From contig NZ_LZZM01000201.1 in assembly GCF_002006345.1 (NCBI RefSeq), positions 1 through 64,000 of the forward strand: DNA of 64,000 bases, read 5' to 3'. The notes beneath the pieces are model-generated. The model was not told where the DNA came from. It worked only from the letters and a program-made list of their open reading frames with translations, and did no database searches. Both the position numbers and the translations under genes were made by a program. The DNA is from Clostridium puniceum (GTDB lineage: Bacteria; Bacillota; Clostridia; Clostridiales; Clostridiaceae). This document shows positions 9,331 to 17,694 of this stretch, one piece after another (the first letter of the stretch is position 1; each line of letters begins with the position of its first letter).

Positions 9331-12300
9331 CTACTTAAAATATTTAACCCCTGCTTTAAAGATCTTTTGATCAAATTCTCCAGGAATATTTCTATATAAG
9401 TCTGTTCCAATTCTTTCACTATGAGCCATCTTACCTAATATTCTTCCATCAGGACTTGTTATACCTTCAACTCCATACATTGAACCATTTGGATTAAATG
9501 GCATATTTAATGATATATTTCCATCAAAGTCAACATATTGTGTTGCCACTTGACCATTATTAATTAATTCTTTAATTAAGCTTTCTGGAGCAACAAATCT
9601 TCCTTCTCCATGAGAAATTGCAACTGAATGTATATCGCCTAAATTAACTTCACTAAACCAAGGTGATTTATTTGAAACTACCTTTGTATTTATTATTGAA
9701 GACATATGTCTATTAATATTATTGTAAGTTAATGTTGCCATATCTTCTTTTACGTCTACTATTTCTCCATAGGGTACTAAGCCTAACTTTATTAACGCTT
9801 GGAAGCCGTTACAAATGCCAATAGCTAATCCATCTCTATTCTTAAGTAATTCCATTACAGCATTACTTATTTTTTTATTTCTAAGAGCATTAGCTATAAA
9901 TTTACCTGAACCATCAGGTTCATCTCCTGCTGAGAAGCCTCCTGGAATCATAAGAATCTGAGCTTTGCTTATTTCACTTGCAAGTCTTTCTATAGAATCA
10001 TTAAGTGCTTCCTTAGTAATATTTCTAAATATTACTTGAGTTACTTCTGCTCCTTCTTTTTCGAAAGCTCTAGCACAATCATATTCACAGTTGTTTCCTG
10101 GGAATACTGGAATTACAACTCTTGGTTTAGCGACTTTAGTCTTAGAAGATAGTACTGATTTATTATCATATAAAATTGTTTCTACTTTTTCTTCAACATC
10201 TTTAGTCTTAATCTTAAACACTGATTTTAATTTTTCTTCATATGTTTTTTCTAAAGCTTCTATATTTAAATCTAAATCATATTGTTTTGATAATATCGCT
10301 GAATTAACAATTGTTTTACCAACTATTTTATACATACAATCTTTTAATTCTTCTTCTACCTTAACATCTTTTTTAACTTCTAAGATTATAGTTCCATAAT
10401 TAAATGCAAACAATTCATCTTTTGTTAAGTTTTCAATTTCAACACCAATTCTATTTCCAAGTGCCATCTTTGTAAGAGCTTCTGAAACTCCGCCAAACTT
10501 AATTGCTGATGCAGAAATCACCTTTCCATCTTGTATTAATGTATGAAGAACTTCTAAATTTTTCTTAAGTTTATCTATATTTATAGTTCCATCTTCTTTC
10601 TTTTCAGTTTGAAGTAAAACTAAATTTGATCCTGCTTCTTTAAATTCTGGTGATATTATATGTCTAGCCTTTTCAACACCTACTGCAAAAGATACAAGTG
10701 TTGGAGGTACATCTAAATCTCCAAAGCTTCCTGACATAGAATCCTTACCGCCTATTGCAGGAATTCCAAATGATATTTGAGCTTCATAAGCACCAAGTAA
10801 TGCTGCAAATGGTTTTCCCCAGCGTGTAGCGTCTGTTCCTAATTTCTCAAAATATTCTTGGAAGGTTAATCTAGCTTTTCTATAATCTCCACCCATTGCT
10901 GCAAGCTTTGTAATACTTTCAATTACTGAATAGTATGCCATGTGATATGGACTCCAAGTGCCAAGCTCAGGATTAAATCCAAATGTCATTAAAGTGGCAT
11001 CTGTACTTTCTCCATCAAGTACTGGAATTTTAGCTGCCATACCTTCTGCTGGCGTCTTTGCATACTTACCTCCAAACGGCATAAGAACAGTTCCATGACC
11101 AATAGTTGCATCAAATCTTTCAGATAAACCTTGTTTAGAAGATACATTTAATTTTTTTAAATTATTTATCCATTCTTCTTTAACATCAATATCTGCTACT
11201 AAATATTGATAGTCACTAGGTGCTTTAACTATAACATTAGCCTTTTGAGTAGCTCCATTTGTATCTAAGAAAGTTCTCTTTAAATCAACAATATTCTTAC
11301 CTCTCCAGAATAATCTTAATCTATCTGTATCTGTAACATTTGCAACTAATGTAGCTTCTAAATTTTCTGCATTTGAAAGTTTAATAAATTCTTCTGCATT
11401 TTCTTTAGTTACAACAACTGCCATTCTTTCTTGAGATTCTGAAACTGCAAGTTCTGTTCCATCTAAACCTTCATATTTCTTTGTAACCTTATCTAAATCT
11501 ATATCCAACCCTCTGCAAAGTTCTCCAATTGCAACTGAAACTCCACCAGCACCAAAATCATTACATCTCTTAATCATTTTTGCTACTTTTGAATTTCTAA
11601 ACAATCTTTGAAGCTTTCTTTCAGTAGGCGCATTTCCTTTTTGAACTTCTGCTCCACATTCATTTATTGAATCTACAGTATGTTCCTTAGATGAACCTGT
11701 AGCTCCACCAACACCATCTCTACCTGTTCTTCCACCAAGTAATACTATTACATCACCAAGCTTAGGCTCTTCTCTTACTACATTTTCTTTTGGTGCCGCT
11801 GCAATAACTGCTCCTATTTCCATTCTCTTAGCTGCATAATTAGGATGATATATTTCTTCAACTTGACCTGTTGCAAGACCAATTTGATTTCCATATGAGC
11901 TGTATCCATGAGCTGCGCCTAAAACAATCTTTCTCTGAGGAAGCTTACCTTCTAAAGTATCTTCAACTGATACTGTTGGATCCGCTGCTCCTGTAACTCT
12001 CATTGCTTGATATACATAAGTTCTTCCCGATAAAGGATCTCTTATTGCTCCACCAAGACAAGTTGCTGCTCCACCAAAAGGTTCGATTTCTGTTGGATGA
12101 TTATGTGTTTCATTTTTAAACATTACTAAATAATCTTCCATACCCTTTTCAGTTTCAATTTTTACATTAATTGAACATGCATTAATTTCTTCTGAAATAT
12201 CTAAATCTTCAAGTTCACCTCTTTTTCTAAGCTCTTTCATCGCAATTACTGCCATATCCATAAGAGTTTTACTCTTTTCTTTTTCTCCATAAACATATTC

Positions 12301-13077
12301 TCTTGACTTTATGTATCCTTCATAACTTGCTTTTATAGGAGTTGTATATTTATTATCTTCAATTTGTACATCTTCTAATATTGTTGAGAATGTTGTGTGT
12401 CTACAGTGATCCGACCAATAAGTATCTATAACTTTGATTTCAGCTATACTTGGATCTCTTTCTTCTTCTTTAAAATATCCTTGAATCATAGCAAGATCAT
12501 CAATGCTCATAGCTAACCCTTGCTCACTATGGAATTCTTTTAATTCCTCTAAACTTTTATTGGTAAATCCATTTAAGATTTTAACATCTTTAGGAATGCT
12601 TGAAAGTGATGATAAATCTTTGCTATTTATATCTACTTCTCTTGAATCGACTGGATTAATATAATATTTCTTAATTTTTTCAACATCGCTTTGTGAAAGT
12701 CTTCCACTTAATATGACTATTTTGAAACATTTAATTTCTGCCTTATCTTCTGCTGTTAGAAGAGCCAAACACTCAGAAGCTGAATCTGCTCTCTGATCAT
12801 ATTGTCCTGGTAAAAATTCTACGCCAAATGCTACTTCCTCTTCATTCATTGGTAATTCTGTTTCATAAACTACGTCTACTGTTGCTTCTGAAAAAATTGT
12901 ATGTAAAGCCTTTTTATAATATTCTTCTGAAATATCTGCAATAACATATTTATTAATAAGTCTTACATCTTCTAAATTTGTTATTCCCAAGTTATCTCTA
13001 AAGTCATTTAATAAACTTTGAGCTTCTACATTAAACCCTTTTTTCTTTTCAACGAATACGCTTCTAATATCTAACAT
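9331..13077 (-). CDS. purL: phosphoribosylformylglycinamidine synthase, single-chain form
   Basis: FGAM synthetase: converts FGAR plus glutamine and ATP to FGAM. The 1248-residue protein fuses the synthetase and glutaminase parts, as in many Clostridium, instead of the Bacillus PurS/Q/L trio. Seen: MFKNETHNHPTEIEPFGGA with DHCRHTTF upstream, ATP-site region GGKDSMSGSFG, and a C-terminal class I glutaminase domain with IPGGFSAGDEPDGSGK, nucleophile region AIGICNGFQALIKLG and HSERIG. The ATG at 13077 has an AGGAATT/GGAGG site directly upstream; an in-frame start 16 codons earlier is unlikely. First gene of the purine run, behind a long structured leader. Confidence 0.97.
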   Translation of the reverse strand: MLDIRSVFVEKKKGFNVEAQSLLNDFRDNLGITNLEDVRLINKYVIADISEEYYKKALHTIFSEATVDVVYETELPMNEEEVAFGVEFLPGQYDQRADSASECLALLTAEDKAEIKCFKIVILSGRLSQSDVEKIKKYYINPVDSREVDINSKDLSSLSSIPKDVKILNGFTNKSLEELKEFHSEQGLAMSIDDLAMIQGYFKEEERDPSIAEIKVIDTYWSDHCRHTTFSTILEDVQIEDNKYTTPIKASYEGYIKSREYVYGEKEKSKTLMDMAVIAMKELRKRGELEDLDISEEINACSINVKIETEKGMEDYLVMFKNETHNHPTEIEPFGGAATCLGGAIRDPLSGRTYVYQAMRVTGAADPTVSVEDTLEGKLPQRKIVLGAAHGYSSYGNQIGLATGQVEEIYHPNYAAKRMEIGAVIAAAPKENVVREEPKLGDVIVLLGGRTGRDGVGGATGSSKEHTVDSINECGAEVQKGNAPTERKLQRLFRNSKVAKMIKRCNDFGAGGVSVAIGELCRGLDIDLDKVTKKYEGLDGTELAVSESQERMAVVVTKENAEEFIKLSNAENLEATLVANVTDTDRLRLFWRGKNIVDLKRTFLDTNGATQKANVIVKAPSDYQYLVADIDVKEEWINNLKKLNVSSKQGLSERFDATIGHGTVLMPFGGKYAKTPAEGMAAKIPVLDGESTDATLMTFGFNPELGTWSPYHMAYYSVIESITKLAAMGGDYRKARLTFQEYFEKLGTDATRWGKPFAALLGAYEAQISFGIPAIGGKDSMSGSFGDLDVPPTLVSFAVGVEKARHIISPEFKEAGSNLVLLQTEKKEDGTINIDKLKKNLEVLHTLIQDGKVISASAIKFGGVSEALTKMALGNRIGVEIENLTKDELFAFNYGTIILEVKKDVKVEEELKDCMYKIVGKTIVNSAILSKQYDLDLNIEALEKTYEEKLKSVFKIKTKDVEEKVETILYDNKSVLSSKTKVAKPRVVIPVFPGNNCEYDCARAFEKEGAEVTQVIFRNITKEALNDSIERLASEISKAQILMIPGGFSAGDEPDGSGKFIANALRNKKISNAVMELLKNRDGLAIGICNGFQALIKLGLVPYGEIVDVKEDMATLTYNNINRHMSSIINTKVVSNKSPWFSEVNLGDIHSVAISHGEGRFVAPESLIKELINNGQVATQYVDFDGNISLNMPFNPNGSMYGVEGITSPDGRILGKMAHSERIGTDLYRNIPGEFDQKIFKAGVKYFK

Positions 13078-13099
13078 CTTAATTCCTCCAAAAAATATT

Positions 13100-13335
13100 A
13101 TAAGATTTAGCTTCAGCACATTCAAAACATAACAAATCAGTATGCTAATCTATTTCACATCATACTTCGTCGGTAAGTTTACCTAATAAGCCCGTTATTA
13201 GGTAAATACACCTCTTTGTCTGATGGAAAATATAATCACATCTTTGACTTGTTATTTTCTTTCAGGTGCCTAATCACTGCTTCTTTGCAATGGCGAATGT
13301 TTTTTAATAACATTCTATTAACTTTCGTATCGATA
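13100..13335 (-). promoter_or_regulatory. structured 5' leader of purL, class not identified
   Basis: Between the promoter and purL lie about 260 transcribed bases with several foldable elements. These are GAATGTT/AACATTC (around 13299-13321), CATTGC/GCAGTG with an AAAGAA loop, CACCT pairing with AGGTG, and a 12-bp hairpin TTTACCTAATAA/TTATTAGGTAAA (about 13178-13206). ATTAGG in the 5' part could instead pair with CCTAAT of that hairpin, so the folds exclude each other as in a switch. I see none of the conserved cores of the purine, PRPP/ykkC, ZTP or THF riboswitches. It may alternatively be a dispersed intergenic repeat. Confidence 0.5.
13236..13313 (-). CDS. possible 25-residue upstream ORF in the purL leader
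   Basis: An ATG at 13313 opens a frame reading MLLKNIRHCKEAVIRHLKEN and ends after NKSKM at a TGA. It lies wholly within the purL leader. There is no strong Shine-Dalgarno (GAAAG at best), so translation is doubtful. The basic, helical composition is noted but not diagnostic. Confidence 0.2.
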   Translation of the reverse strand: MLLKNIRHCKEAVIRHLKENNKSKM

Positions 13336-13340
13336 TTTTA

Positions 13341-13369
13341 AGATTATCATTTAACACGTACGATGTCAA
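13341..13369 (-). promoter_or_regulatory. sigma-A promoter of the purine run
   Basis: TTGACA (13364-13369) and TAATCT (13341-13346) are separated by 17 bases on the minus strand, reading toward purL. This is a near-consensus vegetative promoter and predicts a leader of about 260 nucleotides. Confidence 0.75.
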
Positions 13370-13464
13370 CTTATATTGTGTTATTTTTTCTTTAAATTTG
13401 CTTTTTGCCGAATTATAATAAGTTTTTCCTTTTTTATAGTTCGTATTTTTAAATTGTAAAAAAT

Positions 13465-13509
13465 TAAGATATCTAGTATAAGCAAATTTGAACTTATATA
13501 GATATCTTA
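13465..13509 (-). terminator. long AT-rich hairpin after an ORF remnant
   Basis: TAAGATATCTAGTATAAG and CTTATATAGATATCTTA form a 16-17 bp stem with one mismatch. On the minus strand the stem is followed by ATTTTTT. It sits just after the stop codon of the remnant at 13521, as a normal gene terminator would. Confidence 0.6.
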
Positions 13510-13520
13510 GTTTTTATTTA

Positions 13521-13658
13521 TTAAAGAAATAATATATCTAATCCTAATATATTACTTAAAGCTTCTAGTACTTCTTTCTTCGTTACTGCTTTATGAAAAA
13601 CAATTCTAGAAAAGAGGATTATTATAGCAAAATTTACATAATAGTTGGATAATCTAAC
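13521..13658 (-). pseudogene. C-terminal coding remnant
   Basis: A 45-codon open frame without any ATG, GTG or TTG start. It includes NFAIIILFSRIVFHKAVTKK, then EVLEALSNILGLDILFL at a TAA, and is directly followed by a terminator-like hairpin. Upstream of a stop the sequence is no longer coding in any frame I checked. This looks like the preserved tail of a lost gene. The family is not recognised. Confidence 0.4.
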
Positions 13659-13659
13659 T

Positions 13660-13940
13660 TATAATTTTTTTAGTTCTATTTCTCCCTTATATAAAACATA
13701 ATCTATTGTAAATAAAAAAGACCAGCTAAGCAAAGTCAAGTGAAATATTAAAAAATATTTTTATATATGTTCTAAAAAATTTTGTTCATTAAGATTTAAT
13801 TTCTATATTAGAGTGATTGGATAAGACAACCAACTAAATTATGAACTTTCTTAATTAGAACTTATATATTAAAAATTTGCATAGCAAACAAATCGTACTG
13901 GTAAGCATTTATTTGAACTAAATAAAACTGCGTAAATGCA
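13660..13940. other. AT-rich non-coding stretch
   Basis: No gene or clear signal was found here. All frames are closed and no known RNA motif was recognised. A TTGACT-like box reads leftward near 13735-13740 but has no convincing partner. Confidence 0.5.
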
Positions 13941-13943
13941 ATT

Positions 13944-13968
13944 TAAAAAAAGCCTTTTAACAAGGCTT
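13944..13968 (-). terminator. intrinsic terminator, second of two
   Basis: On the minus strand AAGCCTT and AAGGCTT form a stem followed by TTTTTTT. It follows the zinc-ribbon gene terminator at 14042-14093 and would catch read-through. Confidence 0.75.
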
Positions 13969-14041
13969 AGTTAAGTGCGTCTATTTTTAGAAATTTTACA
14001 GCTAACGAAATATTACATTCAGAAAATATTTCATATAAGCT

Positions 14042-14093
14042 AAAAAAGGAGCTATCGTCAACGGATTTTAATCCGCTAATGCGACAGCTCCTT
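14042..14093 (-). terminator. terminator of the zinc-ribbon gene
   Basis: Minus strand: AAGGAGCTGTCG pairs with CGATAGCTCCTT, enclosing an inner CGGATT/AATCCG hairpin, followed by TTTTTTAG. It lies nine bases after the stop codon of the gene at 14102. Confidence 0.85.
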
Positions 14094-14101
14094 GTAGTTT
14101 A

Positions 14102-14269
14102 CTATCTGTCAAAGTTTCTGTTGTTTCTTTGTTGTTTTCTAGCTCTTCTACAATCTGGACATCTAACTGGATCGTTATCAAATCCTTTTTCTTTGTAGAA
14201 TTCTTGTTCTCCAACTGTGAAAATAAATTCCTTTCCACAATCTTTGCATACTAAAGTTCTATCTTCCAT
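14102..14269 (-). CDS. small zinc-ribbon protein
   Basis: A 55-residue protein beginning MEDRTLVCKDCGKEFIFTVG, with a second Cys pair in PVRCPDCRRARKQQR. Two CxxC knuckles about 29 residues apart and the GEQEFYKEKGF stretch match the short zinc-ribbon family typical of clostridia and bacilli (zf-trcl type). Family members probably bind one zinc ion; the function is not established. It has its own ribosome site (GGGAGGATTATATA) and its own strong terminator, so it is almost certainly a real, independently expressed gene although very short. The basic, Asn/Gln-rich tail (RKQQRNNRNFDR) could bind nucleic acid, which is inference. Confidence 0.85.
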   Translation of the reverse strand: MEDRTLVCKDCGKEFIFTVGEQEFYKEKGFDNDPVRCPDCRRARKQQRNNRNFDR

Positions 14270-14486
14270 TATATAATCCTCCCTTTTTTCCCAAAGATAT
14301 AATCTGATACTTGACTCTATCTCTGAGACAGAGGTGAAAGTGTACAGTATTGATTAAATCTTGAATTATGTTACTTTTTTAGAATATCATATTTTCATTT
14401 ACAATTCAACACAATTTATTACAATTAAGTAACATAGCTTGCAATTTTCCAAATATTAAATATAGTCAAAAATCTCTTAATTAAAA

Positions 14487-15170
14487 TTAATTCTCAAAAA
14501 TTAACCCATCTTGAAGTTTCCCTTTGTTCATAGAAACTATTCTATCTGATACACCTTTAGCAAAATCCATATCATGCGTTATAATCATCATACTCATGCC
14601 TTTTGAACTTAAGCTCTTTATTAAATTTGCAACTTCTCCAGTAAGCCCTGGATCTAAAGCCGAAGTTGGTTCATCAAAGCACATAATTTTAGGTTCTAAC
14701 ACTAATGCTCTTCCAATAGCAACTCTTTGCTTTTGTCCACCTGATAATTCAAAAGGGTAATTATCTTTTTTTTCTAATAAATTTAAGAAACCAAGAGTCT
14801 CTTCCGCTTTTTTTATTGATTTCTCTTTACTCCATCCTAATACTCTTTGAGGTGATTCAATTAAATTTTCTAAAACGGACATATGTGGGAACAAGTTAAA
14901 ATTTTGAAATACTAATCCTATGTCTTTTCTTATTTCCTTAAGTTCTTTCTTATCTGCATACTTTCCATCTTTGCACAGAGTTTTTCCGTTTATTTCTATA
15001 TTGCCTTCATCACAATGTTCTAATGCATTTACACATCTTAGTAATGTAGTTTTTCCGCCGCCTGAGTGCCCTACGACAACTAGTATTTCACCTTCTGCTA
15101 TTTCAAGATTAACACCTTTTAAAACTTCTGTATTTCCAAATTTCTTTTTTATATTAGTAATTTTAAGCAT
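14487..15170 (-). CDS. polar amino acid ABC transporter, ATP-binding protein
   Basis: Energises the importer encoded by the next two genes. The 227 residues are typical of the GlnQ/ArtM family. Walker A is GHSGGGKTTL (near residue 34), Q-loop LVFQNFNLFPH, signature LSGGQKQR (near residue 134), Walker B IMCFDEPTSALDP and switch His in IITHDMDFA. Good Shine-Dalgarno GGAGGAACT. It is last in a substrate-binding protein, permease, ATPase operon read leftward. The substrate is not decidable from sequence; glutamine, arginine, cystine and others are all transported by this family. Confidence 0.93.
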   Translation of the reverse strand: MLKITNIKKKFGNTEVLKGVNLEIAEGEILVVVGHSGGGKTTLLRCVNALEHCDEGNIEINGKTLCKDGKYADKKELKEIRKDIGLVFQNFNLFPHMSVLENLIESPQRVLGWSKEKSIKKAEETLGFLNLLEKKDNYPFELSGGQKQRVAIGRALVLEPKIMCFDEPTSALDPGLTGEVANLIKSLSSKGMSMMIITHDMDFAKGVSDRIVSMNKGKLQDGLIFEN

Positions 15171-15185
15171 ATAAGTTCCTCCATA

Positions 15186-15830
15186 TTACTTATAATAGTC
15201 ATATTTTTCTTCAATTTTCTTTAACACTTTACTGAAGATTGCTATTACAATTAAATACACAACTCCAACTATTAGAAGTGGCACTAAAGAAACTTGCCTA
15301 TTAGTAGCCATTTGCCCTATTTTTAACAGTTCATCTATTCCTACTACATAAACTAAGGAAGTATCCTTTACTAGTGTTGTTACTTCATTTGCAACCGGTG
15401 GGATAACTGTTTTTAATGCTTGTGGAAGTATAATTCTAAAAAATATGTCTTTTGAACTTAAGCCTAAAACTTGAGCTCCTTCAACTTGTCCATTATCTAT
15501 AGACATTATTCCAGCTCTAAATATTTCTCCAAAATAAGCTCCATAATTTAAAGTAAATGCCAAAATTGCAGCTGGAAATCTATCAAAGGTTACTCCAACT
15601 ATAGGAAGCCCAAAAAATATTACTATGATTTGTAATAATAAAGGTGTCCCTCTCATTATAAAAACATATACTCCGCTTATTTCTCTCAATATTAGAGATT
15701 TAGATGTTCTCATTACAGCAACTATTATTCCAAGCGGAATTGATAATATTAATGTTAGTGTAAATATTTCTAATGTGACTTTAAGCCCCTCTAATACTTG
15801 AGGCATCATTTGTATATAACCCAAGACCAT
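15186..15830 (-). CDS. polar amino acid ABC transporter, permease
   Basis: Membrane subunit (HisM/GlnP family) of the importer. The 214-residue protein has about five membrane helices. The GlnP-type coupling motif lies in GLSSKDIFFRIILPQALKTVIPP (the EAA-like loop, around residues 147-169), with MRGTPLLLQI in an earlier loop. I prefer the ATG at 15830, close behind GAGGAGG, over one seven codons upstream that lacks a ribosome site. The spacing is short, so the start is not certain. It lies between the binding protein and the ATPase. Confidence 0.92.
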   Translation of the reverse strand: MVLGYIQMMPQVLEGLKVTLEIFTLTLILSIPLGIIVAVMRTSKSLILREISGVYVFIMRGTPLLLQIIVIFFGLPIVGVTFDRFPAAILAFTLNYGAYFGEIFRAGIMSIDNGQVEGAQVLGLSSKDIFFRIILPQALKTVIPPVANEVTTLVKDTSLVYVVGIDELLKIGQMATNRQVSLVPLLIVGVVYLIVIAIFSKVLKKIEEKYDYYK

Positions 15831-15863
15831 ATCCTCCTCTTTGTTGCTCATAATTAAATTCTA

Positions 15864-16700
15864 TTATTTAAGGACTATATCCTCTTGGAACCATTTCTTA
15901 GATATTTCTGCTGCTGCCTTATCAGCTACCACTTCATCCAAAGCTTTATTAAAAGCTTCAACGAATTTAGTATCACCTTTTCTAATTCCAACACCATATT
16001 GTTCACTACCAAAATCTTCTGATAAAATTTTATACTTTTCTTGTCCTCTAGCCTTCATATAGTATCTAGCTAAAATTTCATCTACTACAATTGCATCTAA
16101 TCTTTTTGCTTCTAAATCCATCAATGCAGCATTGTTATCTTTAAATGTAACAAGCTTACCACCATCAAAGCTCTTTAAGAGCTTTGCATCTGCTTCTACA
16201 GCTTCTACTGCTGTAGATTGATCTTGAGCTCCAACTTTTTTCCCTGCTAAATCAGCTTTAGCATTTATCTTAGAATCTGCAAGTGTTACTATAACTTGTT
16301 TATTATTTAAATATGGCTTTGAAAATTCAACCTTTTCTTTTCTTTCATCACTAATTGAATATCCATTCCAAATCAAATCTATATTCCCATTCTTAAGTTC
16401 TGTTTCTTTCATTGTCCAGTCAATTGACTGAAATTTTACTTTTTTATTGAGTTTTTTAGCTACTAATTCTGCAAGTTCTATATCAAATCCAACAACTTTT
16501 CCACTTTCATCTTTAAATCCCATTGGAACAAAAGTGTCATCAAAACCTACTACTAATTCCTCTTTATCTAATGTGCTCGCTGATACTTTAGATTCTTCTT
16601 TTTTGCTTTCACTATTTCCAGAACAAGCAACTAAACCTGTCCCTAATATAGCTATAATGGTTAATATAGTTAATTTTTTTATTAAAACATTTATCTTCAT
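15864..16700 (-). CDS. amino acid ABC transporter, substrate-binding lipoprotein
   Basis: Extracellular solute-binding protein of family 3. The 278 residues start with a lipoprotein signal peptide ending in the lipobox LVAC (Cys26). The SBP_bac_3 fold follows: LVVGFDDTFVPMGFKDESGK, VGFDIELAELVAKKL, and LIWNGYSISDERKEKVEFSKPY, which carries the ligand-contacting Arg/Asp positions. The first gene of the importer operon, with GGAGGAG before the ATG. The FVPMGF and acidic ligand-pocket context does not fix the substrate. Confidence 0.94.
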   Translation of the reverse strand: MKINVLIKKLTILTIIAILGTGLVACSGNSESKKEESKVSASTLDKEELVVGFDDTFVPMGFKDESGKVVGFDIELAELVAKKLNKKVKFQSIDWTMKETELKNGNIDLIWNGYSISDERKEKVEFSKPYLNNKQVIVTLADSKINAKADLAGKKVGAQDQSTAVEAVEADAKLLKSFDGGKLVTFKDNNAALMDLEAKRLDAIVVDEILARYYMKARGQEKYKILSEDFGSEQYGVGIRKGDTKFVEAFNKALDEVVADKAAAEISKKWFQEDIVLK

Positions 16701-16722
16701 AAAATTTCTCCTCCTAGATTAG

Positions 16723-16972
16723 TTTCCTTATTCATCACTTTATCATACTAAAGTAAAATATTCAAGTGTTTTTTATTTTTAATTATTTACGCTTAAAATT
16801 CAATTTTTTACTTTTTTTATAAGCCCCTTTAATCACTTATAACATAATGTATGTTGTAAAAATAATATTCACTAATAATATACAACCGCAACTAATAAGT
16901 TTCACTAAATAATTAAAATTGCAACATATATACTTTTTTTAAATTTACTCTTTTTATTACAAGTCTGAGTAG
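16723..16972. other. AT-rich region upstream of the amino acid importer
   Basis: Between the importer and the next minus-strand gene I see no ORF. It must hold the importer promoter, but no box pair is clear enough to call. Confidence 0.4.
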
Positions 16973-16973
16973 T

Positions 16974-17052
16974 TAAAAAATGCTAGTCCAACTGTTAGTC
17001 ATATTAAATTAATAAAACATTCTAATTTAATATATGGTAACATTGGGCTAGC
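16974..17052 (-). terminator. large imperfect hairpin terminator
   Basis: The ends GCTAGTCC and GGGCTAGC and the inner arms ATATTAAATT and AATTTAATAT pair across about 70 bases. On the minus strand the fold is followed by ATTTTTTAAC. It lies directly after the lipoprotein gene at 17063. Confidence 0.7.
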
Positions 17053-17062
17053 GTTCTAAATT

Positions 17063-17578
17063 TTATCTAGTTGAAGATACCCTATCCAAGGCTCTTTGTA
17101 AATTATCCATATGAGTTGTAAATTCATCAACTGTATCTGTAACTTGTACCTTATCAATTGGATTTTCGTAAGTGTCAACTCTATCTTTAGCATCCTTGAC
17201 GTTATCTTTTATCTCATCTAATTTATCTGATATATCATCTAATTTTTCCTTAACATCTTCACTTTTACCTTGAAAATCAGCATTATTTAAAGCATCTGTT
17301 AATTCATTAGCCTTTTCATTTAATTCTCTCATAGTTCTTTGTGTGTCGCTATCAACCTCATCAATTTTATCTGAAAGCTCTTTTGGTGTAGTTCTTAATT
17401 TATCCATTACTTCTGTCATTTTTTCTGAATCAAATACTTCATTTACTTTATCTCCTGATGGTTTTTCATCAGTATTTTCTTTTGTCTCAATTCTATAATC
17501 ATCTTTTAAATTACATCCGATCAAAGAAAAAGCGAGAATTATGCATAGCATTAAACTCAATATTTTTTTCTTTTTCAT
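17063..17578 (-). CDS. coiled-coil lipoprotein, function unknown
   Basis: A 171-residue predicted lipoprotein. MKKKKILSLMLCIILAFSLI is followed by Cys22 (lipobox SLIGC). The rest, residues 30-170, is charged and helical with heptad-like spacing (KLDDISDKLDEIKDNVKDAK), so an extracellular coiled coil anchored to the membrane is likely. It has its own terminator. No known domain was recognised. It stands alone between the amino acid importer and the EcsC-family gene. Confidence 0.75.
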   Translation of the reverse strand: MKKKKILSLMLCIILAFSLIGCNLKDDYRIETKENTDEKPSGDKVNEVFDSEKMTEVMDKLRTTPKELSDKIDEVDSDTQRTMRELNEKANELTDALNNADFQGKSEDVKEKLDDISDKLDEIKDNVKDAKDRVDTYENPIDKVQVTDTVDEFTTHMDNLQRALDRVSSTR

Positions 17579-17694
17579 TTTTTCACCCCGATTTATATTT
17601 TTATACTGCTTAGTATATATTAATATTTTTTTATGATTATTTCAACTATTAACTCATAAAATATATAATCGGTGAATAATATGAAAATGATGCT

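Noticed and set aside
10091..10399. Plus-strand ORF inside purL
   Set aside because: Shadow of a strongly conserved gene in the opposite strand, without ribosome site or protein-like composition.
13100..13340. Purine or PRPP riboswitch upstream of purL
   Set aside because: The conserved purine core (TTTCTACC ... CCGTAAA) and the ykkC/PRPP motifs are absent on the minus strand; only generic hairpins remain.
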